A stretch of 43,081 bases of DNA from Deltaproteobacteria bacterium (GTDB taxonomy: Bacteria > Desulfobacterota > Desulfobacteria > Desulfobacterales > Desulfosarcinaceae): NCBI GenBank assembly GCA_021824175.1, contig JAKALP010000041.1, positions 1-43,081 of the forward strand. The letters run 5' to 3'. Below the pieces are notes generated by a model. The model was not told the origin of the DNA, did not search any database, and saw only the letters and a list, made by a program, of their open reading frames with translations. Positions 32,098 through 39,124 of this stretch are shown here, piece by piece (within the stretch, counting starts at the first letter, position 1; every line of letters starts with the position of its first letter). A program made the position numbers and the translations under genes.

Positions 32098-33663
32098 ATG
32101 CCATCCACAGAATCAAATGTAGATAAGAAAATCCAGGGTTGGGTGGTGGAGACTACTTTGTCCACCCCATCGCTAAAGGATAACACGGCCGATACGGACC
32201 GGCTGCTTAACGCCCTGAAGCGGGAGTTGGGTTTGACCCATATCCGAGCTGATCTGGGCTTGATTAAAGCCCTGCCCCAGCAGTTGCGGGAGGCAGAATA
32301 TGCCGTGCGCTGCGTGCTGTTCCAGGAGGGCCGAGACCGTGGGGTGCTGGTGCACGTGACGGCGTGCGCGTCCGAAGAGATTTTAGCCGGTCTGGCCGTG
32401 GACCTGGGCACCACCCGGGTCGTATTGCGCCTGGTGGACCTGGCCCGGCAAATGGTGCTGGCTGAAACCAGCTTTGACAACCCCCAGATCGCCATCGGCC
32501 CGGATGTCCTGGGCCGCGTTCATCATGCCGACCAGCCCGGCGGCCTGGACCATCTGCAGGAGCTGATCGTTAACGGCCTGAACCATCACCTGGCGGCGCT
32601 CTGCCGGGCCCACGGGCTCAAGCCCCAAGCTATTCACTTAGTCACCGTGGCAGGCAACACCACCATGAGCCACCTGCTGGCCGGCCTGCCCGTGCACTGG
32701 ATGATCCGCGAACCGTACATTCCCGCGGCCAATCATTTTGGTCTGATCCCGGCCGCCCAAATCGGCCTGGCCGTCCATCCCCTGGCCCAGCTGATGATCT
32801 TTCCCAATGTGGGCTCGTATTTTGGTGGGGATCTGATCGCCGGCATTCTCTACACCGGCCTGCACCAGCGCGAGGAGACCGCCATTCTGGTGGATGTGGG
32901 CACCAATGCCGAAGTGGTGCTGGGCAACCGCGACTGGCTCATGGCCTGCGCGGGCGCGGCCGGCCCGGCCCTGGAGGGTGGCATGTCGCGCATGGGCGCC
33001 ATGGCCGCGCCCGGCGTGATCGACCGGGTGCGCATCGATCAAGTGACCGGGCGCTTTGAGCTGCATACCATTGAAGCGCTGCCCCCCAGAGGCATTTGCG
33101 GCTCGGGTGTAATTGATTTAGCAGCTCAACTTTTCTTGGCCGGCATGATCGACATTCGCGGCAAACTCAAGCCCAAGGCCTGCGGTCCGCGCCTGGAAGT
33201 AATTGACGGCCTGGCCCAACTGACCATCGTGCCGGCTGACCAGGCCGCCGAAGGCCGGCCCCTGCGCATCAGCCAGGCCGATTTGGACAGCCTGGTGCGC
33301 TCCAAGGCCGCCATGTACACCATTCTGGAAACCATCACGATGAATATGGGCCTGACTTTGGAAGAGCTGCCCGCCTTCCTGGTGGCCGGCACCTTTGGCT
33401 GTTTCATCGACCCGCGCTCGGCCATCACCATCGGCATGCTGCCCGATTTGCCCCTGGCGCGTTTTCTTCCCATGGGCAATACTTCCCTGGGCGGCGCCAC
33501 CCAAGCCTTATTGGACCGCCGCGCCCCGGCCGAAGCCGAAGCCATCCGCGACCGTATCACCTACATGGAACTCAACGTCAACCAGGAGTTCATGAACCGC
33601 TTCTCGGCGGCCAAGTTCATCCCGCATACCGATGCCAGGCGGTTTCCGTCGGTGGGACGATAG
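32098..33663 (+). CDS. RACo-like ASKHA ATPase lacking the ferredoxin domain (corrinoid-protein activator type)
   Basis: 521 aa. RACo proteins use ATP to drive reductive reactivation of corrinoid proteins and normally carry an N-terminal [2Fe-2S] domain, giving over 600 aa. Here the ASKHA part is intact: VDLGTTRVVLRLVDL (about 101-115), VAGNTTMSHLL, VDVGTNAEVVLG and VAGTFGCFIDPRSA. The N-terminal 95 residues have no Cys cluster, and the 117 bases upstream leave no room for a ferredoxin domain. It may need a separate electron donor. No good ribosome site precedes the ATG, so an alternative start is possible. No methyltransferase or corrinoid protein gene adjoins it. Confidence 0.88.
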   Translation: MPSTESNVDKKIQGWVVETTLSTPSLKDNTADTDRLLNALKRELGLTHIRADLGLIKALPQQLREAEYAVRCVLFQEGRDRGVLVHVTACASEEILAGLAVDLGTTRVVLRLVDLARQMVLAETSFDNPQIAIGPDVLGRVHHADQPGGLDHLQELIVNGLNHHLAALCRAHGLKPQAIHLVTVAGNTTMSHLLAGLPVHWMIREPYIPAANHFGLIPAAQIGLAVHPLAQLMIFPNVGSYFGGDLIAGILYTGLHQREETAILVDVGTNAEVVLGNRDWLMACAGAAGPALEGGMSRMGAMAAPGVIDRVRIDQVTGRFELHTIEALPPRGICGSGVIDLAAQLFLAGMIDIRGKLKPKACGPRLEVIDGLAQLTIVPADQAAEGRPLRISQADLDSLVRSKAAMYTILETITMNMGLTLEELPAFLVAGTFGCFIDPRSAITIGMLPDLPLARFLPMGNTSLGGATQALLDRRAPAEAEAIRDRITYMELNVNQEFMNRFSAAKFIPHTDARRFPSVGR

Positions 33664-33883
33664 GGGCAGAAACACTTCTGACGACGCTACAAAAAGTCCG
33701 ACATGAGAAAACTCGACGATCATTGCATCAAATTAAGGGATCGGAGAGTGGTGGGAACTGTTCGGTGACCCGGTGCTCGCAACAGACATTTTGGACAGGC
33801 GGATGCACCACTGCAAGAAAGAATTGTTCCCGACGCGCGGTTTTGGGATCTTTATAAAAAAACAATAATATGGAAGATAAGGT
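33664..33883. other. 220-base gap without recognised content
   Basis: Between the RACo-like gene and the PIN toxin remnant. No gene, repeat or promoter could be supported, apart from an A-rich stretch at 33856-33869. Confidence 0.4.
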
Positions 33884-34122
33884 ATGCGGAAAATCGGAGT
33901 TTACGTGGATACTTCGGTTTTTGGCGGAACGCAGGACGAAGAATTTTCCGAGGCGAGCCAGCGCTTTTTCAACCAGGTTCGAGCTGGAACTTTAAACACA
34001 TTGTAAACTTCAACCGCATCCGGGGTTTCAATAGCGTTAATATCCGCATGGGCTATCGGGCCATGACCATCTTAAGTCCGAAGGAGGTGGGCGATGAAAA
34101 CGGTAACAACCAAGGCATTTGA
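33884..34122 (+). pseudogene. PIN-domain toxin remnant with internal deletion
   Basis: The frame from ATG 33884 reads MRKIGVYVDTSVFGGTQDEE, the N-terminus of PIN toxins with the first catalytic Asp, but stops at 34006. From 33988 a different frame gives NFKHIVNFNRIRGFNSVNI and SPKEVGDEN up to 34122, the C-terminus of the same PIN family. A complete protein would be about 150 aa, so roughly the middle 80-100 residues, with the other acidic residues, are missing and the frame is broken near 33988. It overlaps the start of the antitoxin gene at 34094, the normal arrangement of this toxin-antitoxin family. Confidence 0.82.
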
Positions 34123-34342
34123 TTGTGTGGAGATGAAACAACGCATTCAGACCGATTTGATGGCCGAATATGAAAGCCGCAAAGATCAGTTTTCATCTTT
34201 TGCGGACTTCATCCATAAAACCATGGCCTCGGATCTTAAGATCCGGGCTTTTCAAGAAAAAATCTCTAAAGCGGGACGGCAAGGGTTGGTTTTAGCCTCA
34301 ACGGCATTTGATCCAGAGACATTGGCTTGTAGCAACGTATAA
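34094..34342 (+). CDS. Antitoxin-like protein of a PIN toxin-antitoxin pair (orphaned)
   Basis: 82 aa. The N-terminal FDCVEMKQRIQTDLMAEY is the signature of the small partner encoded directly after PIN toxins of this type. The rest is helical and charged. AAGGAGGTGGGCG gives a strong ribosome site within the toxin remnant. Because the toxin is deleted, this is an orphan antitoxin. Its last ~30 residues (RQGLVLASTAFDPETLACSNV) overlap the decayed DUF2628 gene on the other strand and may not be original. Confidence 0.75.
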   Translation: MKTVTTKAFDCVEMKQRIQTDLMAEYESRKDQFSSFADFIHKTMASDLKIRAFQEKISKAGRQGLVLASTAFDPETLACSNV

Positions 34343-34598
34343 CCCTTTTTCCCCAGAGAGGTTTTTATCCATCCATTTCCAGAAGACCCGATCCAAATCA
34401 CTACAAATATTTCAATGATGAAGAGACATAAGTGCCCAGCAACAGATGAATCATGAAGCGAGATAGCCACGTTACAAATATATAAAAAACAGAGAGAAAA
34501 AAAAGACCAAGGAAAACCCCCATTCCGTTTACCAAAGCCCAAAGAGGACCAAAAAAGAAAGCAGGCCAACAAAAACCATTCTTTACTGTAGCAATCAT
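34252..34598 (-). pseudogene. Frameshifted DUF2628-type small membrane protein
   Basis: Reading minus from 34598, one frame gives VKNGFCWPAFFFGPLWALVNG and a hydrophobic stretch, the N-terminal half of DUF2628 proteins, then runs on to a stop at 34401. A second frame supplies a membrane helix FIIEIFVVIWIG and GNGWIKTSLGKKGYTLL, the C-terminal half, ending at 34252. The two halves join if one frame change lies near 34420-34450. Either a decayed gene or an assembly error; the protein's function is unknown in any case. Confidence 0.7.
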
Positions 34599-34688
34599 TC
34601 CATGGTCGAGTTTGCCTTTCTTATTTTTGAAAATAGGTCAAATTTCTTCACCTGGGCACCTTCTTTCTGTTAAGCAAAGTACTGTCTA

Positions 34689-34723
34689 AAAAAGCCGCCC
34701 ACAATCAATGTGAGCGGCCGTCG
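34689..34723 (-). terminator. Intrinsic terminator of the beta-lactamase-fold gene
   Basis: On the minus strand GGCCGCTCACA pairs with TGTGGGCGGC (one mismatch) across a short loop and is followed by TTTTTTAG. It lies about 100 bases after the hydrolase stop at 34825. The rest of 34599-34824 shows nothing recognisable. Confidence 0.78.
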
Positions 34724-34824
34724 AAGCATTCGTGAAACATCAAACCTTGAATGGCTGATGTAGCGATGGGTAGGAGCTATTACTTCTCTTTTTCTTTCCC
34801 AATCAACGAATCAACAAACTATCC

Positions 34825-36162
34825 TCATTGCACGATGGCCTGGTAGATCAAATTCTTGATCTGCCAGCGGCAGTACTCGCGGGCGCCGGGGTTGTTGACC
34901 ATGAAGGCCGCCACCAGCTCTTGTTTGGGATCGACCCAATAGATGGTGCCGGCGATGCCCTGCTTGTAGAATTCTCCCACGCTGCCCAGGCCATAGGCGC
35001 CACCCGCATCCCGGCGTACATAGAAGTCAAAGCCCCCGCCATGGCCCGGTCCAGGCTGGTACTGGGAATCGGTACGGCGACCCAGCTCACCCAGCGAATC
35101 CGCAGTCATCAGTTGCACCGTGGCGGGGCTGAGCACGCGCACACCGTCCAATTCGCCGCCGTTGAGCAGCATTTGGCCGAAGCGCGCAAAGTCCATGGCC
35201 GTGCCCACCATGCCGCCGCCGCCACCGGCAAATTTGATTTCCGTAGCCAGCACGGGCGTCAGGAAGGGCGAAGTGGGCGGCATGAAGACCAGCCGGTCCG
35301 CCGCATCGGGGGGCACCAGAAAGCCCGAATCCTTCATGCCCAAGGGTTTGGCGATGCGCTCGGCCACATACTGATCCAGGGTTTGACCTGAGATGACTTC
35401 CACAATGCAGCCCAGCACATCATAGGAGACGCTGTAATTGTATTGGGTGCCGGGATCAGCCACCAGGGGCAGGGAGGCGATTTTGTCCGCCACCTCTTTG
35501 CTGGTCAGGTCGCTCAAATTGCGCATGCCAGCTTTGTTATATTCAGCTTGGATGAGTTTGGGGGCCATGAACCAGTAGCTCAAGCCCGAGGTGTGGCACA
35601 GCAGATCCAGGATATTCATGTGGCGTTTGGGCGGCCGCAGGGTCAACTCCTCCTTACCGTCGGCGGAAGTCTTGATTTCACCCACCTGAACATCCCGGAA
35701 GGCCGGCAGGTATTTGAACACGGGATCGGAAAGCAGTAGTTTACCCTCTTCCATCAACTGCATGACAGCCACGGCCGTAACGCTTTTGGTCATGGAGTGC
35801 ACCCGAAAAATGGCGTCATCGGTCATGGGCAGATCTTTTTCCGGATTGCGTTTGCCGAAGCTTTTGAAATAGGCGACTTTGCCTTTGCGCGCGATGATCA
35901 GCACGGCGCCGTCATAGGCCTTTTTCTCCACGTCGGCCTTGATGGCGGCGTCAATCCGGCTGAGCCGTTCAGGAGAAAACCCCAACTCCTCCGGGGCGGC
36001 CGGAGTCAGGGACTTGGCCGGAGCGGTAGGGGCGGCCGGCGCAGCGACCTGCGCGGGTGGCGTCTCCTTGGGAGTGGACGAGGCGCATGCGCTGGCCAAG
36101 GAAAGCAGTAGCATAATGGAAATCAGCGTGGTTACCAGCCGAAATGTCTGCCATCTTTTCAT
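34825..36162 (-). CDS. Serine hydrolase of the class C beta-lactamase fold, lipoprotein
   Basis: 445 aa from the ATG at 36162 (GAGGTGTTCA in front). Seen: lipoprotein-type signal ending SLASAC (Cys about 26), an Ala/Pro linker (about 30-57), the nucleophile motif SMTK (Ser123, Lys126), YNYSVSYDVLG at the YxN position (Tyr-Ser-Val), and HGGG late in the chain in place of KTG. This pattern belongs to EstB/NylB-like esterases and carboxypeptidases rather than true beta-lactamases. Substrate unknown; resistance should not be assumed. Convergent with the decayed region at 34.0-34.6 kb. Confidence 0.9.
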   Translation of the reverse strand: MKRWQTFRLVTTLISIMLLLSLASACASSTPKETPPAQVAAPAAPTAPAKSLTPAAPEELGFSPERLSRIDAAIKADVEKKAYDGAVLIIARKGKVAYFKSFGKRNPEKDLPMTDDAIFRVHSMTKSVTAVAVMQLMEEGKLLLSDPVFKYLPAFRDVQVGEIKTSADGKEELTLRPPKRHMNILDLLCHTSGLSYWFMAPKLIQAEYNKAGMRNLSDLTSKEVADKIASLPLVADPGTQYNYSVSYDVLGCIVEVISGQTLDQYVAERIAKPLGMKDSGFLVPPDAADRLVFMPPTSPFLTPVLATEIKFAGGGGGMVGTAMDFARFGQMLLNGGELDGVRVLSPATVQLMTADSLGELGRRTDSQYQPGPGHGGGFDFYVRRDAGGAYGLGSVGEFYKQGIAGTIYWVDPKQELVAAFMVNNPGAREYCRWQIKNLIYQAIVQ

Positions 36163-36302
36163 TGAACACCTCATTGGTTTTATCAGGGTTGGATGGTCAA
36201 TCCTCGGCGAATTGTTCTGCCGCCGAAACAACTTCGAAGTTGTCAAATTAGCGATCGCCGTTTCCATATACGGCTTCGGGGTAAATGGCAAGAAGTTCCG
36301 GA

Positions 36303-37751
36303 TCAGTCCAGCGGTTCAATACCGCACAACCGTTTGGCCAATATCTGCTTGGCTTTCATGTTCACCAGGCGCGCGATCATGATGCGCTGGGCCTGGGGCG
36401 AGCCGGCGCCGTGCATGGATTCAGTCAGATAGCCCACGGCCTGGGCGCCCAATGTCATGGCCTCGATGAGCCGGAGCATGCGCATGCGGTGCTCGGTGTC
36501 CACACCCTTGACGCCCTGGTAGTATTTGGTCATTAAGGGGCCGGTTTCCGGCGATCTGAAATCCGCTTCCGAGGGCAGGGTCACCATCAGACCGCCGGCG
36601 ATGTCCTGGGCCAGGCGCGCCAGGATATAGGGATACTGGGTGATGTTGTGCTTGAAGACATTGGCCATCAGCGAATCCACGATAAAAGTGCCGCTGGCTT
36701 CGGCGCGGCCTTCGTAGGCACAGGCCAGGGTGCCGCAAAAGAGCGATTCGTTGAGATGATTCATTTCAACGATCTTATCTTTGACATGGGAAGCTTTTTC
36801 TACCCCGTTATACTCCGCAATGGTCTGGGTGGCGCCGATGAGCACGTCGCCCACGCCCACTTTGCAGGCATAACTTTGTCGGTGGTAGGCGGTGAATTTC
36901 TCCACCAGGGGGCCGCTGAATTCGTACTCCCCTTTCATGAAGACCCGCTCCCAGGGCACGAACACGTCGTCAAAGATCATCAGGGCTTCGTGGCCGCCGT
37001 AGTAGAGATTGCCGTTGTCCATGGCATTTTCTTCCAGCTTGCGGGTGTCACAGGACTGGCGGCCCAGGATGTAGGTGATGCCGGGCGTGTCGGCCGGTGT
37101 GGCGAAGGAGACCGCGTAGGCTTTATCCGCTTCACGCATCGTTAAGGTGGGCATGACCAGGATCTGATGGGAGTTGAGCGGGCCGGTCTGATGGGCTTTG
37201 GCGCCGCGTACCACGATGCCGTCTTTGCGTTCCTGAACCACATGCAGGAAGAGATCGGGGTCGGCCTGCTGGTGGGGGGGCAGGGAGCGGTCTCCCTTGG
37301 GATCGGTCATGGCGCCGTCCACCACCCAGTCATTTTCCTGCACCTGGGACACAAACTTCAGAAAGCGCGGGTTGTACGAGCTACCCTTGGCCCGGTCGAT
37401 GTCATAGGTGATAATGGACATCACGTTGAGGGCATCCATGCCCACGCAGCGCTGGAAGCAGCAGCCCGTATGGCCGCCCAGCAGCCGACCCATCTTGGAC
37501 TTGAGCACCAGATCCCGGCTGTTTTGAAAGACATGCGTAAAACGGTTGATGCGCCGGCCGGAGAGATGGGAGACGGCGGTCATGAGCTCTTCATGCTCGG
37601 GGCGCTGGGCCATTTCGTAGGTTTTGGCCACGGCATTGCGCGAGGGCCGAAGAATGGGGTTCGACGCAACATGAGAGATCTTCTTGCCGAGCATATAGAC
37701 GCAGTAATTGAGCTTTTCCAAACTTTCTTCGTACTGCTGGGGTGTCATCAT
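36303..37751 (-). CDS. 4-Hydroxybutyryl-CoA dehydratase-like [4Fe-4S]/FAD protein
   Basis: 482 aa of the HpaB/AbfD superfamily. Clostridial AbfD dehydrates 4-hydroxybutyryl-CoA and isomerises vinylacetyl-CoA, using a [4Fe-4S] cluster held by Cys99, Cys103, His292 and Cys299. Here CFQRC gives Cys98 and Cys102, and YHRQSYACK gives His290, Tyr294, Cys296 and Lys297, so all ligand types are present. The His-to-Cys spacing is x5 rather than x6, one residue shorter than recalled for AbfD. Start MMTP chosen for AGGAGTAAAGCC upstream. It follows an alpha/beta hydrolase gene by 4 bases. Likely an anaerobic CoA-ester dehydratase of fermentation or an autotrophic cycle; a 4-hydroxyphenylacetate hydroxylase role is unlikely given the cluster ligands. 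Confidence 0.87.
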   Translation of the reverse strand: MMTPQQYEESLEKLNYCVYMLGKKISHVASNPILRPSRNAVAKTYEMAQRPEHEELMTAVSHLSGRRINRFTHVFQNSRDLVLKSKMGRLLGGHTGCCFQRCVGMDALNVMSIITYDIDRAKGSSYNPRFLKFVSQVQENDWVVDGAMTDPKGDRSLPPHQQADPDLFLHVVQERKDGIVVRGAKAHQTGPLNSHQILVMPTLTMREADKAYAVSFATPADTPGITYILGRQSCDTRKLEENAMDNGNLYYGGHEALMIFDDVFVPWERVFMKGEYEFSGPLVEKFTAYHRQSYACKVGVGDVLIGATQTIAEYNGVEKASHVKDKIVEMNHLNESLFCGTLACAYEGRAEASGTFIVDSLMANVFKHNITQYPYILARLAQDIAGGLMVTLPSEADFRSPETGPLMTKYYQGVKGVDTEHRMRMLRLIEAMTLGAQAVGYLTESMHGAGSPQAQRIMIARLVNMKAKQILAKRLCGIEPLD

Positions 37752-37755
37752 GGCT

Positions 37756-38559
37756 TTACTCCTTTTCTCCTGCCACCTCGGAGAAGAACTCCAACAAGGT
37801 GCGGTTGAAACGATCTTCCTGCTCGATGTTTTGCAGATGGGCCGCTTCGGCGATGACCACCAGCTTGGAGAGCAAAATGGCTTCATGAATCATGCGGGCC
37901 GCCGCCACAGGGGTGCCCTGGTCATGCTCGCCCACCATAATCAGGGTGGGCCGATCAATGGTGCGGATACCGGGCCGCAGGTCCATATCCCGGATGGCGG
38001 CGCAACAGCCGGCAAATCCCTGGGGCGTGGTTTTAAGATAGATGGCCCGAATTTTTTGGACCTGGCTGGCCAGGCGCTGCTGGCCGGCCTTGGTGAACCA
38101 ACGGTCCATGGTGGCATCCACCAGGGCGCCCAAGCCTTTGCTGGTCACGGTTTGGATGCGTTCCTCCCAAATTTCTCTGGGCGGCATATGGGCTGAAGTG
38201 GAGCAAAGAACCAAAGAGAGAAGCCGCTGGGGGAATTTAAACCCCAGCATCTGGCCGATCATACCGCCTAAAGAAAGTCCGATGAAATGCACCTTGGGCA
38301 GGCCCAAGGCGTCCATCAATCCTACGGCATCGGCGCTCAACTGCTCCAGGGTGTATGGCCCCGCGGGCACCGCTGATGCGCCGTGGCCGCGCAGGTCGTA
38401 GCGCAACAGCCGCAAACCCGCGCCGGTCAAAGCTTTCACCTGCGGATCCCACATGGTCAGGTCCGCGCCCAGGGAGTGGGCCATCATCACCACCGGCCCG
38501 TGGTCCGGTCCATCCCAGCGATAGTTGACGGTCAATCCATTGGCTTGGGTTAAGGACAT
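37756..38559 (-). CDS. Alpha/beta hydrolase, 3-oxoadipate enol-lactonase-like
   Basis: 267 aa cytoplasmic hydrolase. Seen: GPVVMMAHSLGAD near the oxyanion loop, RYDLRGHGAS, the nucleophile elbow GLSLGG (about residues 94-99), an Asp in VGEHDQGTP and His in EAAHLQNIEQ. This is the PcaD-like group, which includes lactonases and esterases. The downstream dehydratase-like gene begins 4 bases after its stop, so both share a transcript. It may hydrolyse a hydroxyacid lactone such as gamma-butyrolactone to feed the dehydratase branch (inference). Confidence 0.9.
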   Translation of the reverse strand: MSLTQANGLTVNYRWDGPDHGPVVMMAHSLGADLTMWDPQVKALTGAGLRLLRYDLRGHGASAVPAGPYTLEQLSADAVGLMDALGLPKVHFIGLSLGGMIGQMLGFKFPQRLLSLVLCSTSAHMPPREIWEERIQTVTSKGLGALVDATMDRWFTKAGQQRLASQVQKIRAIYLKTTPQGFAGCCAAIRDMDLRPGIRTIDRPTLIMVGEHDQGTPVAAARMIHEAILLSKLVVIAEAAHLQNIEQEDRFNRTLLEFFSEVAGEKE

Positions 38560-38599
38560 GGTAGTTCTCCTTTGTGATGGTGTTGCGGCGTTGTCCTAT

Positions 38600-38765
38600 T
38601 TCTTCTTTTCAACGCCGATGCGCAGCGTTCGCGGAGGCGCGCAGAGGAAAAAGAGGAGATCATGGCAGCATTTGCATAAAAGCATATGCTTTCTGATACT
38701 GAAGTATATGTTGTGCAACCTCTGCGCATCTTTGCGACCTCCGCGTCTTGCGTTAAAGAAGAATT
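38600..38765. repeat. Inverted pair of the CTCTGCGCATCTTTGCG repeat
   Basis: The 565-base gap 38560-39124 has no credible gene. CTCTGCGCATCTTTGCGACC and GCGTTAAAGAAGA on the right (38719-38763) are inverted, imperfectly, on the left (38600-38650: TCTTCTTTTCAACGC, GATGCGCAGCG, GCGCGCAGAGG). A third copy is at 39018-39107. Confidence 0.65.
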
Positions 38766-39017
38766 AGCCATAGATTCCACACTCTGCATAGGAACAAGAC
38801 ATAACCGTCGCAACCTCTTTACTCCAAATTTTGCGCATCGGCCAGATCTTGTGGGCGGCCGGTGGCGCGCTTATTGTGCTTCAGATTTTCAAGATCAATA
38901 AAACTGATTTTAATCCCTTGAATTTCAACGTCTACCCTTGCTTTATAGCACTCTTCAAATTTTACTTGTTTCAATGTCGTCAGGATATCAATTCTATTAG
39001 GCGGAGATCCCAGAGGA

Positions 39018-39107
39018 AAAACATATGCTTTCCGATGCCGAAAATGCAGTTGCTTATCCTCTGCGCATCTTTGCGTTCTCTGCGTCTCTACGTTGAAAAA
39101 GAGTGAG
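39018..39107. repeat. Direct copy of the CTCTGCGCATCTTTGCG repeat
   Basis: This stretch matches 38670-38763 in order and orientation: ACATATGCTTTCCGATGCCGA, then CTCTGCGCATCTTTGCG, then TCTCTACGTTGAAAAAGA. It ends 18 bases before the hypF stop region. A dispersed non-coding repeat family. Confidence 0.65.
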
Positions 39108-39124
39108 TGTCATTGGTAGCGCCA

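Noticed and set aside
34324-34337. Fourth copy of the dispersed palindrome (GGCTTGTAGCAACG)
   Set aside because: It shares 14 bases with the end of copy B but lacks the arms and the TTTTGGCCCAAA core.
34825-36162. Antibiotic-resistance beta-lactamase
   Set aside because: SxxK is present but the YxN and KTG positions read YSV and HGG, as in esterases and related serine hydrolases.
36303-37751. 4-Hydroxyphenylacetate 3-hydroxylase (HpaB)
   Set aside because: The conserved Cys/Cys/His/Cys cluster ligands point to the dehydratase branch of the superfamily.
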